From Pseudomonas syringae (GTDB lineage: Bacteria; Pseudomonadota; Gammaproteobacteria; Pseudomonadales; Pseudomonadaceae), in assembly GCF_021605415.1 (NCBI RefSeq), contig NZ_WKEQ01000001.1, positions 248,001 through 312,000 on the forward strand: a stretch of DNA of 64,000 nucleotides, written 5' to 3'. Below the pieces are notes generated by a model. That model had not been told where the DNA came from. It did no database searches and saw only the letters and a list, made by a program, of their open reading frames with translations. Numbering within the stretch: position 1 is the stretch's first letter; the number at the start of each line of letters is the position of its first letter. The position numbers and the translations under genes are program-made. This document shows, piece after piece, positions 1 through 8,907 of this stretch.

Positions 1-481
1 CCTGCCGTCGCTGCTGCTGGCTGTGGCGATCGTCGCCATCCTCGGCCCTGGCCTGATCAACACCGTGATCGCGATTGCCGTGGTCTCGCTGCCTTCGTAT
101 GTACGTCTGACCCGCGCTGCGGTGATGGGCGAACTGAACCGCGACTACGTGACCGCCGCGCGCCTGGCCGGTGCCGGTCTGCCGCGCCTGATGTTCATCA
201 CCGTGCTGCCGAACTGCATGGCGCCGCTGATCGTTCAAGCGACCTTGAGCTTCTCCTCGGCGATTCTCGACGCTGCGGCGCTGGGCTTCCTCGGTCTTGG
301 CGTACAACCGCCAACCCCTGAGTGGGGCACCATGCTGGCCTCGGCCCGCGACTACATCGAACGCGCCTGGTGGGTAGTCAGTCTGCCTGGTTTGACCATT
401 TTGCTCAGCGTGCTGGCAATCAACTTGATGGGCGACGGTCTGCGCGATGCGCTGGACCCGAAACTCAAGAACGCCGCCTGA
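1..481 (+). CDS. dppC: Dipeptide/oligopeptide ABC transporter inner-membrane permease (partial, 5' end outside window)
   Basis: C-terminal part of a BPD-type (binding-protein-dependent) ABC permease; the reading frame is open from the window edge. It would form the second inner-membrane channel subunit of a peptide importer. Visible family features are the EAA-like coupling loop ([22 protein letters not shown]) and the typical DppC/OppC ending with [15 protein letters not shown], then a last membrane helix and [13 protein letters not shown]. The stop (TGA) is 10 bases before the start of dppD, with the dppD ribosome binding site in the gap, so this is one operon with dppD and dppF. Substrate (dipeptide versus other peptide) is inferred from the close DppD/DppF type of the neighbours, not shown directly. 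Confidence 0.85.
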   Translation, partial: LPSLLLAVAIVAILGPGLINTVIAIAVVSLPSYVRLTRAAVMGELNRDYVTAARLAGAGLPRLMFITVLPNCMAPLIVQATLSFSSAILDAAALGFLGLGVQPPTPEWGTMLASARDYIERAWWVVSLPGLTILLSVLAINLMGDGLRDALDPKLKNAA

Positions 482-491
482 GGAGATTCCC

Positions 492-1460
492 ATGTCACTG
501 CTAGAAATCAAGAATCTCAACGTGCGCTTCGGCGACAAGACTGCTACGCCGGTTGTTGATGGACTCGACCTGAAAGTCGACAAAGGCGAAGTGCTGGCGA
601 TCGTTGGCGAATCGGGCTCGGGCAAATCCGTGACCATGATGGCGCTGATGGGGCTGATTGAGCATCCCGGCATCGTCACCGCCGACTCGCTCAGCTTTGA
701 CGGCAAAGACATGCTCAAACTGAGCAATCGTCAACGTCGGCAAATCGTCGGCAAAGACTTGTCGATGGTGTTCCAGGATCCGATGACCGCGCTCAACCCG
801 AGCTATACCGTCGGTTTCCAGATTGAAGAAGTGCTGCGCCTGCACCTGAAAATGTCCGGCAAGCAAGCGCGCAAACGTGCCATCGAACTGCTGGAAAAAG
901 TCGAGATCCCGGGCGCCGCCAGCCGTATGGACGCTTACCCGCATCAACTGTCCGGCGGCATGAGCCAGCGTGTCGCAATCGCCATGGCGATTGCCGGCGA
1001 GCCGAAACTGCTGATCGCCGATGAGCCGACCACGGCCCTCGACGTGACGATTCAGGCGCAGATCATGGATCTGCTGCTGGCGTTGCAGAAAGAACAGAAC
1101 ATGGGCTTGGTGCTGATCACTCACGACCTCGCGGTCGTGGCTGAAACCGCCCAGCGCGTGTGCGTGATGTATGCCGGCCAGGCCGTTGAAGTCGGCCAGG
1201 TGCCACAACTGTTCGACATCCCGGCGCACCCGTACAGCGAAGCGCTGCTCAAGGCGATTCCGGAACACAGCCTCGGCGCCGAGCGTCTGGCGACTCTGCC
1301 GGGCATCGTCCCGGGTCGTTACGACCGTCCACAGGGTTGCCTGCTGTCGCCGCGCTGCCCGTACGTGCAGGACAATTGCCGCACCCAACGTCCGGCCCTC
1401 GATCCGAAAAGCCACAGCCTCGCCCGCTGCTTCTACCCGCTGAACCAGGAGGTGGCGTAA
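492..1460 (+). CDS. dppD: Dipeptide ABC transporter ATP-binding protein DppD
   Basis: 322-residue ATPase of the peptide-transport branch of ABC importers, one of two nucleotide-binding subunits energising DppBC. Walker A is at residues 39-46 (GESGSGKS), the signature is LSGGMSQR, Walker B is [12 protein letters not shown], followed by the switch histidine in LITHD. The C-terminal oligopeptide-transporter extension with the cysteine-containing [10 protein letters not shown]...NCR motif is present. Start ATG at 492 is chosen over an upstream in-frame ATG because AGGAG lies 7 bases before it and the product then begins [14 protein letters not shown] as in the family. The stop overlaps the start of dppF by one base (TAATG), implying translational coupling. 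Confidence 0.92.
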   Translation: MSLLEIKNLNVRFGDKTATPVVDGLDLKVDKGEVLAIVGESGSGKSVTMMALMGLIEHPGIVTADSLSFDGKDMLKLSNRQRRQIVGKDLSMVFQDPMTALNPSYTVGFQIEEVLRLHLKMSGKQARKRAIELLEKVEIPGAASRMDAYPHQLSGGMSQRVAIAMAIAGEPKLLIADEPTTALDVTIQAQIMDLLLALQKEQNMGLVLITHDLAVVAETAQRVCVMYAGQAVEVGQVPQLFDIPAHPYSEALLKAIPEHSLGAERLATLPGIVPGRYDRPQGCLLSPRCPYVQDNCRTQRPALDPKSHSLARCFYPLNQEVA

Positions 1461-2440
1461 TGGCCGTCGTACTTACCGCCCGCGACCTCACCCGTCACTA
1501 CGAAGTGTCCCGTGGCCTGTTCAAGGGCCACGCGACCGTGCGCGCGCTGAACGGCGTGTCGTTCGAACTGGAAGCCGGCAAGACCCTCGCGGTCGTCGGT
1601 GAATCGGGTTGCGGCAAATCCACCCTCGCCCGCGCGTTGACCCTGATCGAAGAACCGTCGTCGGGTTCGCTGCAAATCGCCGGTCAGGAAGTCGCCGGCG
1701 CCGACAAGGCCCAGCGCAAACAACTGCGCAAAGACGTGCAGATGGTGTTCCAGAGCCCGTACGCCTCGTTGAACCCACGGCAGAAAATCGGTGATCAACT
1801 GGCCGAGCCGCTGCTGATCAACACCAGCCTGAGTGCCGCCGAACGTCGCGAGAAAGTCCAGGCGATGATGAAGCAGGTCGGCTTGCGTCCCGAGCACTAC
1901 CAGCGTTATCCGCACATGTTCTCTGGCGGTCAGCGTCAGCGGATCGCGCTGGCCCGGGCGATGATGCTGCAACCGAAAGTGCTGGTGGCGGACGAACCGA
2001 CCTCGGCGCTCGACGTATCGATTCAAGCGCAGGTGCTGAACCTGTTCATGGATTTGCAGCAGGAATTCAACACGGCGTATGTGTTCATCTCGCACAACCT
2101 GGCGGTGGTGCGTCATGTCGCTGACCATGTGATGGTCATGTACCTCGGCCGGCCGGTGGAAATGGGCCCGAAAGAGGACATCTATACCCGCCCTCTGCAC
2201 CCGTACACCCAAGCGCTTTTGTCGGCGACCCCGACGATTCATCCGGATCCGGACAAGCCGAAAATCAAGATCGTCGGCGAACTGCCCAACCCGTTGAATC
2301 CGCCATCGGGCTGCGCGTTCCACAAGCGTTGCCCGTATGCGACCGAGCGTTGCAGCACCGAAGAGCCACTGCTGCGCCCGCTCGACGGGCGTCAGGTGGC
2401 TTGCCACTACGCCGAGCAGTTCCTCGACGGCGCTGCGTAA
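1460..2440 (+). CDS. dppF: Dipeptide ABC transporter ATP-binding protein DppF
   Basis: 326-residue partner ATPase of DppD. Walker A at residues 47-54 (GESGCGKS), signature FSGGQRQR, Walker B VLVADEPTSALD, H-loop in FISHN, and the C-terminal peptide-transporter extension with GCAFHKRCPY and further cysteines. The start ATG overlaps the dppD stop by one base; AGGAGG at about 1447-1452 is the ribosome binding site. It is the last gene of the operon: a REP palindrome pair follows 11 bases after the stop. Assignment to DppF rather than OppF rests on overall resemblance to pseudomonad DppF and on the neighbour, and could be wrong about substrate. Confidence 0.92.
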   Translation: MAVVLTARDLTRHYEVSRGLFKGHATVRALNGVSFELEAGKTLAVVGESGCGKSTLARALTLIEEPSSGSLQIAGQEVAGADKAQRKQLRKDVQMVFQSPYASLNPRQKIGDQLAEPLLINTSLSAAERREKVQAMMKQVGLRPEHYQRYPHMFSGGQRQRIALARAMMLQPKVLVADEPTSALDVSIQAQVLNLFMDLQQEFNTAYVFISHNLAVVRHVADHVMVMYLGRPVEMGPKEDIYTRPLHPYTQALLSATPTIHPDPDKPKIKIVGELPNPLNPPSGCAFHKRCPYATERCSTEEPLLRPLDGRQVACHYAEQFLDGAA

Positions 2441-2451
2441 ACGCAAAAAAA

Positions 2452-2541
2452 TGTGGGAGCGGGCTTGCTCGCGAAGGCGTTGTAACAGTCAACTTTTTCA
2501 TCGACTGACACTCTGCATTCGCGAGCAAGCCCGCTCCCACA
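2452..2541. repeat. REP palindrome pair (REPIN-like), copy 1
   Basis: Two inverted copies of a REP unit: TGTGGGAGCGGGCTTGCTCG at 2452 and its reverse complement ending at 2541, with about 34 bases of unrelated sequence between. The arms can form a long hairpin. Further copies lie at 8479, 17703 and 22168. Such elements are typical of Pseudomonas intergenic DNA; here it closes the dpp operon and may stabilise or end its transcript. Confidence 0.9.
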
Positions 2542-2634
2542 GGGGTCGGGTTGATTCAGACTCAACTGTCACCAACCCCTTCTACTCCGATTGCGCATCA
2601 GTCAGGGAAGAAGGGGTTTTCTTTTGCCCGGCAG

Positions 2635-2910
2635 TTATGTCTGGCTATCGCCATCGTCATCCGGGCCGTCCGGATCATCGCTGTCCGGCTCCTCCGTGGT
2701 CGAGTCATCGTCATCAGCACTGCCGCCCTGATCCTGATCACCGGGCTCTGACTCGGATTTGGCGAGCATCAACCCGCTGTGCCCGATTTGCCCATTGAAG
2801 GCCTGAGAATCATGATCCTCACACTCCGCCCAAGCCGTCGCGGCTGTGCCGAGGGACAGCATGACCATCACTTTCAACAGCAATAAAACGCGTAGCAACC
2901 TGTTCTTCAT
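2635..2910 (-). CDS. Small acidic exported protein of unknown function
   Basis: 91 residues. The first 28 or so form a signal peptide: MKNRLLR, a hydrophobic stretch (VLLLLKVMVMLSLGTAAT) and a probable AWA-E cleavage site. The mature part is short, with one cysteine near its start (ECEDHD), and ends in a low-complexity tail rich in Asp, Glu, Ser, Pro and Gly. The start at 2910 is preferred to upstream ATGs because it directly precedes the charged n-region of the signal peptide and has AAGGA 11 bases upstream. No domain is recognised. The tail might bind cations, but that is a guess. It stands alone between a REP element and prfC on the same strand as prfC, beyond the prfC terminator. Confidence 0.6.
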   Translation of the reverse strand: MKNRLLRVLLLLKVMVMLSLGTAATAWAECEDHDSQAFNGQIGHSGLMLAKSESEPGDQDQGGSADDDDSTTEEPDSDDPDGPDDDGDSQT

Positions 2911-3047
2911 AGCCGAGCCCATCCTTCGCAGGTGAAACACAGAATCTAGTTCCAATCTCAGGGTAAGACGCTGGCGAGATTCGGAAATGCCCCGTTACGG
3001 CAGAATGGTTGGCAATAATCGTTATGCCGAAAAGATCAAAAGATCTG

Positions 3048-3081
3048 CAAAAAAAGGCGAAGCCCGAAAGCTTCGCCTTTT
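3048..3081 (-). terminator. Rho-independent terminator of prfC
   Basis: An 11-bp perfect stem (AAAGGCGAAGC at 3053-3063 with GCTTCGCCTTT at 3070-3080) and a six-base loop. Read on the minus strand it is followed by a run of T. It begins 22 bases beyond the prfC stop. Confidence 0.9.
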
Positions 3082-3102
3082 ATTTGCCTGAACATCTGTC
3101 GC

Positions 3103-4686
3103 TTAGTGATGCTCACGCGTCGCACGGAACTTCACGTCCGGCCAGCGCTCTTCCATCAGTGCCAGGTTGACCCGGGTCGGGGCGAGGTAGGTCAGGTGAC
3201 CGCCGCCGTCCACTGCCAGGTTTTCCACGGCTTTGTTGGAAAATTCTTCGAGTTTCTTCTTGTCGGCGCATTCGATCCAGCGCGCGGAGTAGACGGTGAT
3301 CGGCTCGTAGGAGCATTCGACCTTGTATTCCTCTTTCAAACGGCTGGCGACGACGTCGAACTGCAGCACACCGACGGCGCCGAGGATGATGTCGTTGCTG
3401 CGCTCCGGGAAGAACACTTGCGTGGCGCCTTCTTCGGCCAGTTGTTGCAGGCCCTGGCGCAGTTGCTTGGATTTCAGCGGATCGCGCAGGCGCACGCGGC
3501 GGAACAGTTCCGGGGCGAAGTGCGGGATACCCGTGAAGCCCAGGGTTTCGCCTTCGCTGAAGGTGTCGCCGATCTGGATCGTGCCGTGGTTGTGCAGACC
3601 GATGATGTCCCCGGCAAAGGCTTCTTCAAGCTGCTCACGCTCGGAGGAGAAGAACGTCAGGGCGTCGCCGATGCGCACGTCCTTGCCGGTGCGCACGTGG
3701 CGCATCTTCATGCCTTTTTCGTACTTGCCGGAACAGATGCGCATGAAGGCGATGCGGTCGCGGTGCTTCGGATCCATGTTCGCCTGGATCTTGAAGATGA
3801 AACCCGAGAACTTCTCTTCCACCGGCTCCACGGTGCGCTCGTTGGCCACACGGGCCAGCGGACGCGGCGCCCAGTCGACCACGGCGTCGAGCACGTGGTC
3901 GACACCGAAGTTGCCCAGCGCCGTACCGAAGAACACCGGGGTCAGCTGACCGTCGAGGAATTCCTGTTGGTTGAACTCATGGCAAGCGCCCTGCACCAGC
4001 TCAAGCTGCTCGACGAAACGATCGTACTCGTCGCCCAAGTGGGCGCGGGCTTCGTCGGAATCGAGCTTCTCGATGATCTTGGTTTCGGTGCGTTCGTGAC
4101 CGTGCCCGGCGGTGTAGACAATGATGTAGTCATCGGCCAGGTGGTACACGCCTTTGAAATCGCGGTAGCAACCGATCGGCCAGGTGATCGGCGCAGCCTT
4201 GATCTTCAGGACGGCTTCGATTTCGTCGAGCAGTTCGATCGGGTCGCGGATGTCACGGTCGAGTTTGTTGATGAAGCTGACAATCGGCGTGTCACGCAGA
4301 CGGCAGACGTCCATCAGCGCGATGGTGCGAGGCTCGACACCTTTACCGCCATCGAGCACCATCAGCGCCGAGTCCACCGCAGTCAGGGTGCGGTAGGTAT
4401 CTTCGGAGAAGTCTTCGTGGCCCGGGGTGTCGAGCAGGTTGATCATGTGGTCGCGATACGGGAACTGCATGACCGACGTGGTAATGGAAATACCCCGTTG
4501 TTTCTCCATCTCCATCCAGTCGGATGTCGCATGGCGATCGGATTTACGCGATTTCACCGTGCCGGCCACTGCAATCGCCTTGCCCATCAACAGGAGCTTT
4601 TCGGTGATGGTGGTTTTACCGGCATCGGGGTGGGAAATAATGGCGAAAGTGCGGCGTTTCGCGACTTCGGCGGCCTGGTTGGTCAT
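3103..4686 (-). CDS. prfC: Peptide chain release factor 3 (RF3), GTPase
   Basis: 527 residues, the usual RF3 length. RF3 is a ribosome-bound translational GTPase that recycles RF1/RF2 after peptide release. The GTPase motifs are clear: G1 SHPDAGKTT near residue 19, G2 region with [13 protein letters not shown]3 DTPGHEDF and G4 NKLDRD, followed by the EF-Tu-like domain II and the RF3-specific C-terminal domain ([19 protein letters not shown]). Monocistronic: its own terminator follows, and the opuC-type operon is divergent upstream. Highly confident assignment. Confidence 0.97.
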   Translation of the reverse strand: MTNQAAEVAKRRTFAIISHPDAGKTTITEKLLLMGKAIAVAGTVKSRKSDRHATSDWMEMEKQRGISITTSVMQFPYRDHMINLLDTPGHEDFSEDTYRTLTAVDSALMVLDGGKGVEPRTIALMDVCRLRDTPIVSFINKLDRDIRDPIELLDEIEAVLKIKAAPITWPIGCYRDFKGVYHLADDYIIVYTAGHGHERTETKIIEKLDSDEARAHLGDEYDRFVEQLELVQGACHEFNQQEFLDGQLTPVFFGTALGNFGVDHVLDAVVDWAPRPLARVANERTVEPVEEKFSGFIFKIQANMDPKHRDRIAFMRICSGKYEKGMKMRHVRTGKDVRIGDALTFFSSEREQLEEAFAGDIIGLHNHGTIQIGDTFSEGETLGFTGIPHFAPELFRRVRLRDPLKSKQLRQGLQQLAEEGATQVFFPERSNDIILGAVGVLQFDVVASRLKEEYKVECSYEPITVYSARWIECADKKKLEEFSNKAVENLAVDGGGHLTYLAPTRVNLALMEERWPDVKFRATREHH

Positions 4687-5015
4687 GGGAAATCGCCTGG
4701 CGGTGATTCAAAAAAGGGCCGCGATTATAGCCCAACTCAGCTCAATAACCGAACCGTTGAGCACATTAGGGGTGGCCAAATGCTGTCTCAGATGGGAACC
4801 TTTTAAAGCACGGAGACGTCCATCCCCTGTTACGACATGTCGTCAGGGGCTGAAAAATCAGCAAGTTAGCTTGACGAAGCTGCGCTCATGGCTTGATTCC
4901 ATGCCATCTTACCGGCATTGACGAGCTGCTTCTCGCGAACGCTTTTTCCGGCAGCCAGGCATGGCATGCCACACGGAACTGCGCTCGCCGACTGAAACAA
5001 AAAAGGAGTCCGCCT
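4687..5015. promoter_or_regulatory. Divergent intergenic region prfC / osmoprotectant operon with a long dyad
   Basis: 329 bases without a gene. It must hold the prfC promoter (minus) and the promoter of the ABC operon (plus); I could not fix a convincing -35/-10 pair for either. The notable structure is a dyad at 4824-4849: a perfect 12-bp palindrome ACGACATGTCGT (4832-4843) nested inside CCCCTG (4824-4829) and CAGGGG (4844-4849). It may be an operator or a hairpin. AAAGGAG at 5002-5008 is the ribosome binding site of the first transporter gene. Confidence 0.45.
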
Positions 5016-5732
5016 GTGGCTATCCGCTATGGCAAAGGGCTGATGGGAGGTGCGGTGGTGATCGCGCTCCTGGCCCTGCTGATCCACTGGATCGGCATCA
5101 ACACGATTGAACACTACCGCGACGATTTGTTGTTTTACCTGCAAGCTCATTTGATCCTCGTCCTCGCTTCAATGCTGGCCGCCCTTGTCGTGGGCATCCC
5201 CGCCGGCATTGCGCTCAGCCGTCCGAACATGGTCGGTCGTGCCGAACGCTTCATGCAAGTCTTCAACATCGGCAACACCGTACCGCCTCTCGCCGTACTC
5301 GCCATCGCCCTGGGCATCCTCGGCATCGGCAGTGGCCCCGCGATCTTCGCTCTGTTCCTCGCCTCGTTGCTGCCGATTGTGCGCAACACCTATGAAGGCT
5401 TGAAAAACGTTCAGGGCTCGCTCAAAGAAGCGGCCGTCGGCATCGGCATGACCCCGCGTCAGGTGCTGTGGAAAGTCGAATTACCGAATGCCGTACCGAT
5501 CATCATCGGCGGCGTGCGCGTGGCCTTGGCGATCAACGTCGGAACGGCGCCGCTGGCCTTCCTGATCGGCGCCAACAGCCTCGGCAGCCTGATCTTCCCC
5601 GGCATTGCCTTGAATAATCAGCCGCAACTGGTGCTCGGCGCGGCGTGTACCGCCCTGCTCGCCCTGTTGCTCGACGGTCTGGTGACGATGGCCAGCCGCC
5701 TCTGGCTCGAACGCGGCTTGCGCCCGTCTTAA
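5016..5732 (+). CDS. Osmoprotectant (OpuC/Yeh-type) ABC transporter permease 1
   Basis: 238-residue inner-membrane permease with about five membrane segments and the BPD coupling motif (EAAVGIGMTPRQVLWKVELP). The sequence pattern (FNIGNTVPPLAVLAIALGILGIG, NVGTAPLAFLIGANSLGSLI) is that of permeases for glycine betaine, choline or similar quaternary ammonium compounds. The GTG at 5016 is chosen because AAAGGAG stands 7 bases before it; an ATG further upstream would add a 41-residue non-family extension. First of four genes: permease, binding protein, permease, ATPase. Substrate is inferred from family only. Confidence 0.88.
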   Translation: MAIRYGKGLMGGAVVIALLALLIHWIGINTIEHYRDDLLFYLQAHLILVLASMLAALVVGIPAGIALSRPNMVGRAERFMQVFNIGNTVPPLAVLAIALGILGIGSGPAIFALFLASLLPIVRNTYEGLKNVQGSLKEAAVGIGMTPRQVLWKVELPNAVPIIIGGVRVALAINVGTAPLAFLIGANSLGSLIFPGIALNNQPQLVLGAACTALLALLLDGLVTMASRLWLERGLRPS

Positions 5733-5752
5733 GCCTCGGCAAAGGAATATTC

Positions 5753-6646
5753 ATGAAACGACTTAGCTTGATTTTAGGCTGCGTTCTGCTGTTCGCAGGA
5801 TTCGCGCAAGCCGCTGAAAACCCCGTCATCCGCATCGGCGCCCGAGTGTTTACCGAACAGACCGTGCTCGCAGAAATCACTTCGCAATACCTGCGTACCA
5901 AGGGCTACGACGTGCGCATTACCGGTGGTCTGGGCAGCAACCTGGCGCGCAGTGCTCAGGAAAGCGGCCAACTGGACATGCTTTGGGAATACACCGGCGT
6001 GTCGCTGGTGGCGTACAACCACATCGACGAAAAACTCGACAGCGAACAGTCCTACGCCCGGGTGAAAGAACTCGACGCGAAAAAAGGCCTGGTCTGGCTC
6101 ACACCGTCGAAATTCAGCAACACCTACGCCCTCGCCCTGCCGCAAAAGATCGCCGAGGAATATCCACAGATCAACAACATCAGCCAGTTGAACGCGGTGC
6201 TCAAGGAAGAAGCCGAGACCAATCATCTGGTCGCGCTGGACACCGAGTTCGCCAACCGCTCCGACGGTCTGCTCGGCATGGTCGAGCTCTACGACATGAA
6301 CCTCAGCCGCAAAAACATCCGCCAGATGGACGCCGGCCTGGTCTACACGGCGTTGCGCAACAGTCAGGTGTTTGCCGGTCTGGTCTACACCACCGACGGG
6401 CGATTGAGCGCCTTCCACCTCAAACTGCTGGAAGACGACAAGCACTACTTCCCGGACTACACCGCCGCGCCAGTGGTGCGTCAGGATTTCCTCGACGCGC
6501 ATCCGAAACTCGCCGACGAACTCAAGCCGCTGGCTGAACTGTTCGACGACGAAACCATGCGTCAACTGAACGCCCGGGTCGATGTCGATCACGAAAGTCC
6601 ATCCACTGTTGCCGCCGATTTCCTGCGCCAACACCCGATCAACTGA
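5753..6646 (+). CDS. Osmoprotectant ABC transporter periplasmic substrate-binding protein (OsmF/OpuCC-like)
   Basis: 297 residues with a clear signal peptide (MKRLSLILGCVLLFAGFAQA, cleavage after AQA). The mature protein begins with IRIGARVFTEQTVLAEITSQ, a hallmark of the OpuAC/OsmF glycine-betaine-binding family, and has the family block LDMLWEYTGVSL. The residue pattern fits a venus-flytrap protein that delivers quaternary amines to the two permeases flanking it. AAAGGAA 6 bases upstream supports the ATG. It lies 20 bases after permease 1 and 12 bases before permease 2. Exact ligand (glycine betaine, choline, carnitine) cannot be read from the sequence. Confidence 0.9.
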   Translation: MKRLSLILGCVLLFAGFAQAAENPVIRIGARVFTEQTVLAEITSQYLRTKGYDVRITGGLGSNLARSAQESGQLDMLWEYTGVSLVAYNHIDEKLDSEQSYARVKELDAKKGLVWLTPSKFSNTYALALPQKIAEEYPQINNISQLNAVLKEEAETNHLVALDTEFANRSDGLLGMVELYDMNLSRKNIRQMDAGLVYTALRNSQVFAGLVYTTDGRLSAFHLKLLEDDKHYFPDYTAAPVVRQDFLDAHPKLADELKPLAELFDDETMRQLNARVDVDHESPSTVAADFLRQHPIN

Positions 6647-6658
6647 GGAGGAAAAGTC

Positions 6659-7312
6659 ATGGAATTCTTGAACGCCTTTTCCCACATCGACTGGCAACAG
6701 GTGATGCACCTGACCTGGCAGCACATCACGCTGGTGGGCATCGCCGTGACGCTGGCGATTCTGGTCGGCGTGCCACTGGGCATTTTGATGACCCGATTCC
6801 CGAGCCTCGCCGGCCCCTTGCAGGCCAGCGCTACGGTGTTGCTGACCGTGCCGTCGATTGCACTGTTCGGCCTGTTGTTGCCGTTCTATTCGAAATTCGG
6901 TCAGGGCCTGGGCCCGATGCCGGCGATCACCGCTGTGTTCCTTTATTCACTGCTGCCGATCATGCGCAATACCTACCTCGCCCTGACCGGCGTCGAGCCG
7001 GGCATCCGTGAAGCCGCACGCGGCATCGGCATGACCTTCGGCCAGCGCCTGCGCATGGTCGAACTGCCGATCGCCGTACCGGTCATTCTCGCTGGCGTGC
7101 GCACCGCCGTGGTGATGAACATCGGCGTGATGACCATCGCCGCCACCATCGGCGCCGGCGGTCTCGGCGTACTGATCCTTGCTTCCATCAGCCGCAGCGA
7201 CATGTCGATGCTGATCGTCGGCGCCATTCTGGTGAGCCTCCTGGCCATCGCCGCCGACTTGATCCTGCAAGTGCTGCAACGCTCGTTGACTCCAAAAGGA
7301 CTCCTGAAATGA
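6659..7312 (+). CDS. Osmoprotectant ABC transporter permease 2
   Basis: 217 residues, second permease of the same importer, with the coupling motif EAARGIGMTFGQRLRMVELP and the conserved end of the OpuC/Yeh permeases (NIGVMTIAATIGAGGLGVLI). Ribosome binding site GAGGA just upstream. Its last codon overlaps the ATPase start by four bases (ATGA at 7309-7312), a sign of coupled translation. Two unlike permeases plus one ATPase with CBS domains is the standard make-up of OpuC-class transporters. Confidence 0.9.
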   Translation: MEFLNAFSHIDWQQVMHLTWQHITLVGIAVTLAILVGVPLGILMTRFPSLAGPLQASATVLLTVPSIALFGLLLPFYSKFGQGLGPMPAITAVFLYSLLPIMRNTYLALTGVEPGIREAARGIGMTFGQRLRMVELPIAVPVILAGVRTAVVMNIGVMTIAATIGAGGLGVLILASISRSDMSMLIVGAILVSLLAIAADLILQVLQRSLTPKGLLK

Positions 7313-8466
7313 TCGAACTTCAAAACCTCAGCAAGACCTTCCAAAGCAACGGCAAAGACGTCAAAGCCGTGGACTCGGTGAGCCTGACCGTCAATGAAGG
7401 CGAGATCTGCGTGTTCCTCGGCCCGTCGGGTTGCGGCAAAAGCACCACGCTGAAAATGATCAACCGCCTGATCAAACCGACTTCCGGCAAGATCCTGATC
7501 AACGGTGAAGACACCACGGATCTCGACGAAGTGACCCTGCGTCGCAACATCGGTTACGTGATCCAGCAGATCGGTCTGTTCCCGAACATGACCATCGAGG
7601 AAAACATCGTGGTCGTGCCGAAACTGCTCGGGTGGGACAAACAGAAATGCCACGACCGTGCCCGCGAACTGATGAGCATGATCAAGCTTGAACCCAAGCA
7701 ATATCTGCATCGTTACCCGCGCGAATTATCCGGTGGCCAACAACAGCGCATCGGCGTGATCCGCGCACTGGCGGCGGACGCGCCGTTACTGCTGATGGAC
7801 GAACCGTTCGGTGCGGTCGACCCGATCAACCGCGAAATGATTCAGAACGAGTTCTTCGAGATGCAACGGGCACTGAACAAGACCGTGATCATGGTCAGCC
7901 ACGACATTGACGAAGCGATCAAACTGGGCGACAAGATCGCGATTTTCCGCGCCGGCAAACTGTTGCAGATCGACCATCCAGACACGTTGCTCGCCCACCC
8001 GGCGGACGACTTCGTCAGCAACTTCGTCGGCCAGGACAGCACGCTCAAGCGCCTGTTGCTGGTGAAGGCCGAAGACGCGGCGGACAACGCGCCATCGGTA
8101 AGCCCTGAAACCCCGGTGGCCGATGCGCTGGAATTAATGGACGAACATGACCGTCGCTATGTAGTCGTCACCGACGGCGAGAACAAAGCGATGGGTTATG
8201 TAAGACGTCGCGACCTGCACCGTCAGACCGGCACCTGCGCGCAGTTCCTGCGCGAGTTCAACGCCACGGCGGCGTACGACGAGCATTTGCGCATCCTGTT
8301 GTCGCGCATGTACGAGTTCAACCGGGCGTGGCTGCCGGTGATGGATGCCGAGCGGGTGTTCCTCGGTGAGGTGACGCAGGAGTCGATTGCGGCTTATCTG
8401 AGTTCCGGTCGTTCGCGCGGAATGAAGACCAGCATCGTGTCGCCGGCAGACGCAGTAGTCGCCTAA
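7309..8466 (+). CDS. Osmoprotectant ABC transporter ATP-binding protein with CBS domains (OpuCA-like)
   Basis: 385 residues. The N-terminal ATPase domain has Walker A GPSGCGKS at about 39-46, signature LSGGQQQR, Walker B LLLMDEPFGAVDP and H-loop MVSHD. From about residue 255 the chain continues into a CBS pair (SPETPVADALELMDEHDRRYVVVT ... RAWLPVMDAERVFLGEVT). In OpuA/OpuC systems such CBS domains sense ionic strength; the same role is inferred here. Last gene of the operon; a REP pair follows 12 bases after the stop. Confidence 0.92.
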   Translation: MIELQNLSKTFQSNGKDVKAVDSVSLTVNEGEICVFLGPSGCGKSTTLKMINRLIKPTSGKILINGEDTTDLDEVTLRRNIGYVIQQIGLFPNMTIEENIVVVPKLLGWDKQKCHDRARELMSMIKLEPKQYLHRYPRELSGGQQQRIGVIRALAADAPLLLMDEPFGAVDPINREMIQNEFFEMQRALNKTVIMVSHDIDEAIKLGDKIAIFRAGKLLQIDHPDTLLAHPADDFVSNFVGQDSTLKRLLLVKAEDAADNAPSVSPETPVADALELMDEHDRRYVVVTDGENKAMGYVRRRDLHRQTGTCAQFLREFNATAAYDEHLRILLSRMYEFNRAWLPVMDAERVFLGEVTQESIAAYLSSGRSRGMKTSIVSPADAVVA

Positions 8467-8478
8467 AAATGCAAAACC

Positions 8479-8569
8479 TGTAGGAACGAGCCTGCTCGCG
8501 AAGGCGTCATGCCAGTCAACAATGATGTTGGCTGTGAAATCGTCATCGCGAGCAGGCTCGCTCCCACAG
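8479..8569. repeat. REP palindrome pair (REPIN-like), copy 2 (variant)
   Basis: Inverted arms TGTAGGAACGAGCCTGCTCG (from 8479) and the complementary CGAGCAGGCTCGCTCCCACA (ending 8568/8569). Same family as copy 1 but with the GCCTGCTCG core variant and a degenerate left end (GTAGGAACG instead of GTGGGAGCG). It follows the transporter operon. Confidence 0.85.
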
Positions 8570-8872
8570 TTGACCGTGTTTTTTTCAGCCACTATGCGGT
8601 GGAAAAAAATATCAACACTCCTGCCGGTCAGCGCTGTACCCACGCATTCTTCAAAACTCCCAACTTACCCTCCATACCTTACTCTCGACGCCAACGTCGC
8701 CGATGTTGCCGCCATCACACTTACCTCTGAGTTGGTATGCAAAAGCGTCGAACGTGCAGGTATTTTTAACACTGCGAAAAACCTCAGGAACATCCGCCTG
8801 TCATCTGTGTCGGTTAAAAAGAGCGCAGCCCGTCACGCACGTCAGAAGAGTGCAAAAACGCGACATTTTTAG
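8570..8872. other. Intergenic stretch without recognised gene
   Basis: About 300 bases between the REP pair and the speC promoter. A weak hairpin (CCAC...GTGG) flanked by T-run and A-run near 8578-8608 could act as a bidirectional terminator. Plus-strand open frames of 70-116 codons exist here, but they start inside the REP element, lack a ribosome binding site and have no family look, so I call no gene. Confidence 0.4.
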
Positions 8873-8901
8873 TTGATCTCACGCCCCTCACGCCCTAAAG
8901 T
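8873..8901 (+). promoter_or_regulatory. Probable sigma-70 promoter of speC leader
   Basis: TTGATC (8873-8878), 17-base spacer, TAAAGT (8896-8901). Transcription would start near 8908, giving a leader of about 190 nt before the speC ATG. Confidence 0.5.
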
Positions 8902-8907
8902 TCGCGC

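Noticed and set aside
501..1415. Long minus-strand open frame opposite dppD (and similar ones opposite dppF, prfC, infB, carB, pnp and ftsH)
   Set aside because: GC-rich coding DNA leaves the antisense frame open; translations are rich in His, Arg, Gln and Ala with no domain pattern, and the sense genes are certain.
2452..2541. Possible CRISPR array from repeated palindromes
   Set aside because: The repeats are dispersed single pairs after genes, not regularly spaced; no cas genes present.
8522..8872. 116-codon plus-strand open frame after the osmoprotectant operon
   Set aside because: Starts within a REP palindrome, lacks a ribosome binding site and shows no family features.
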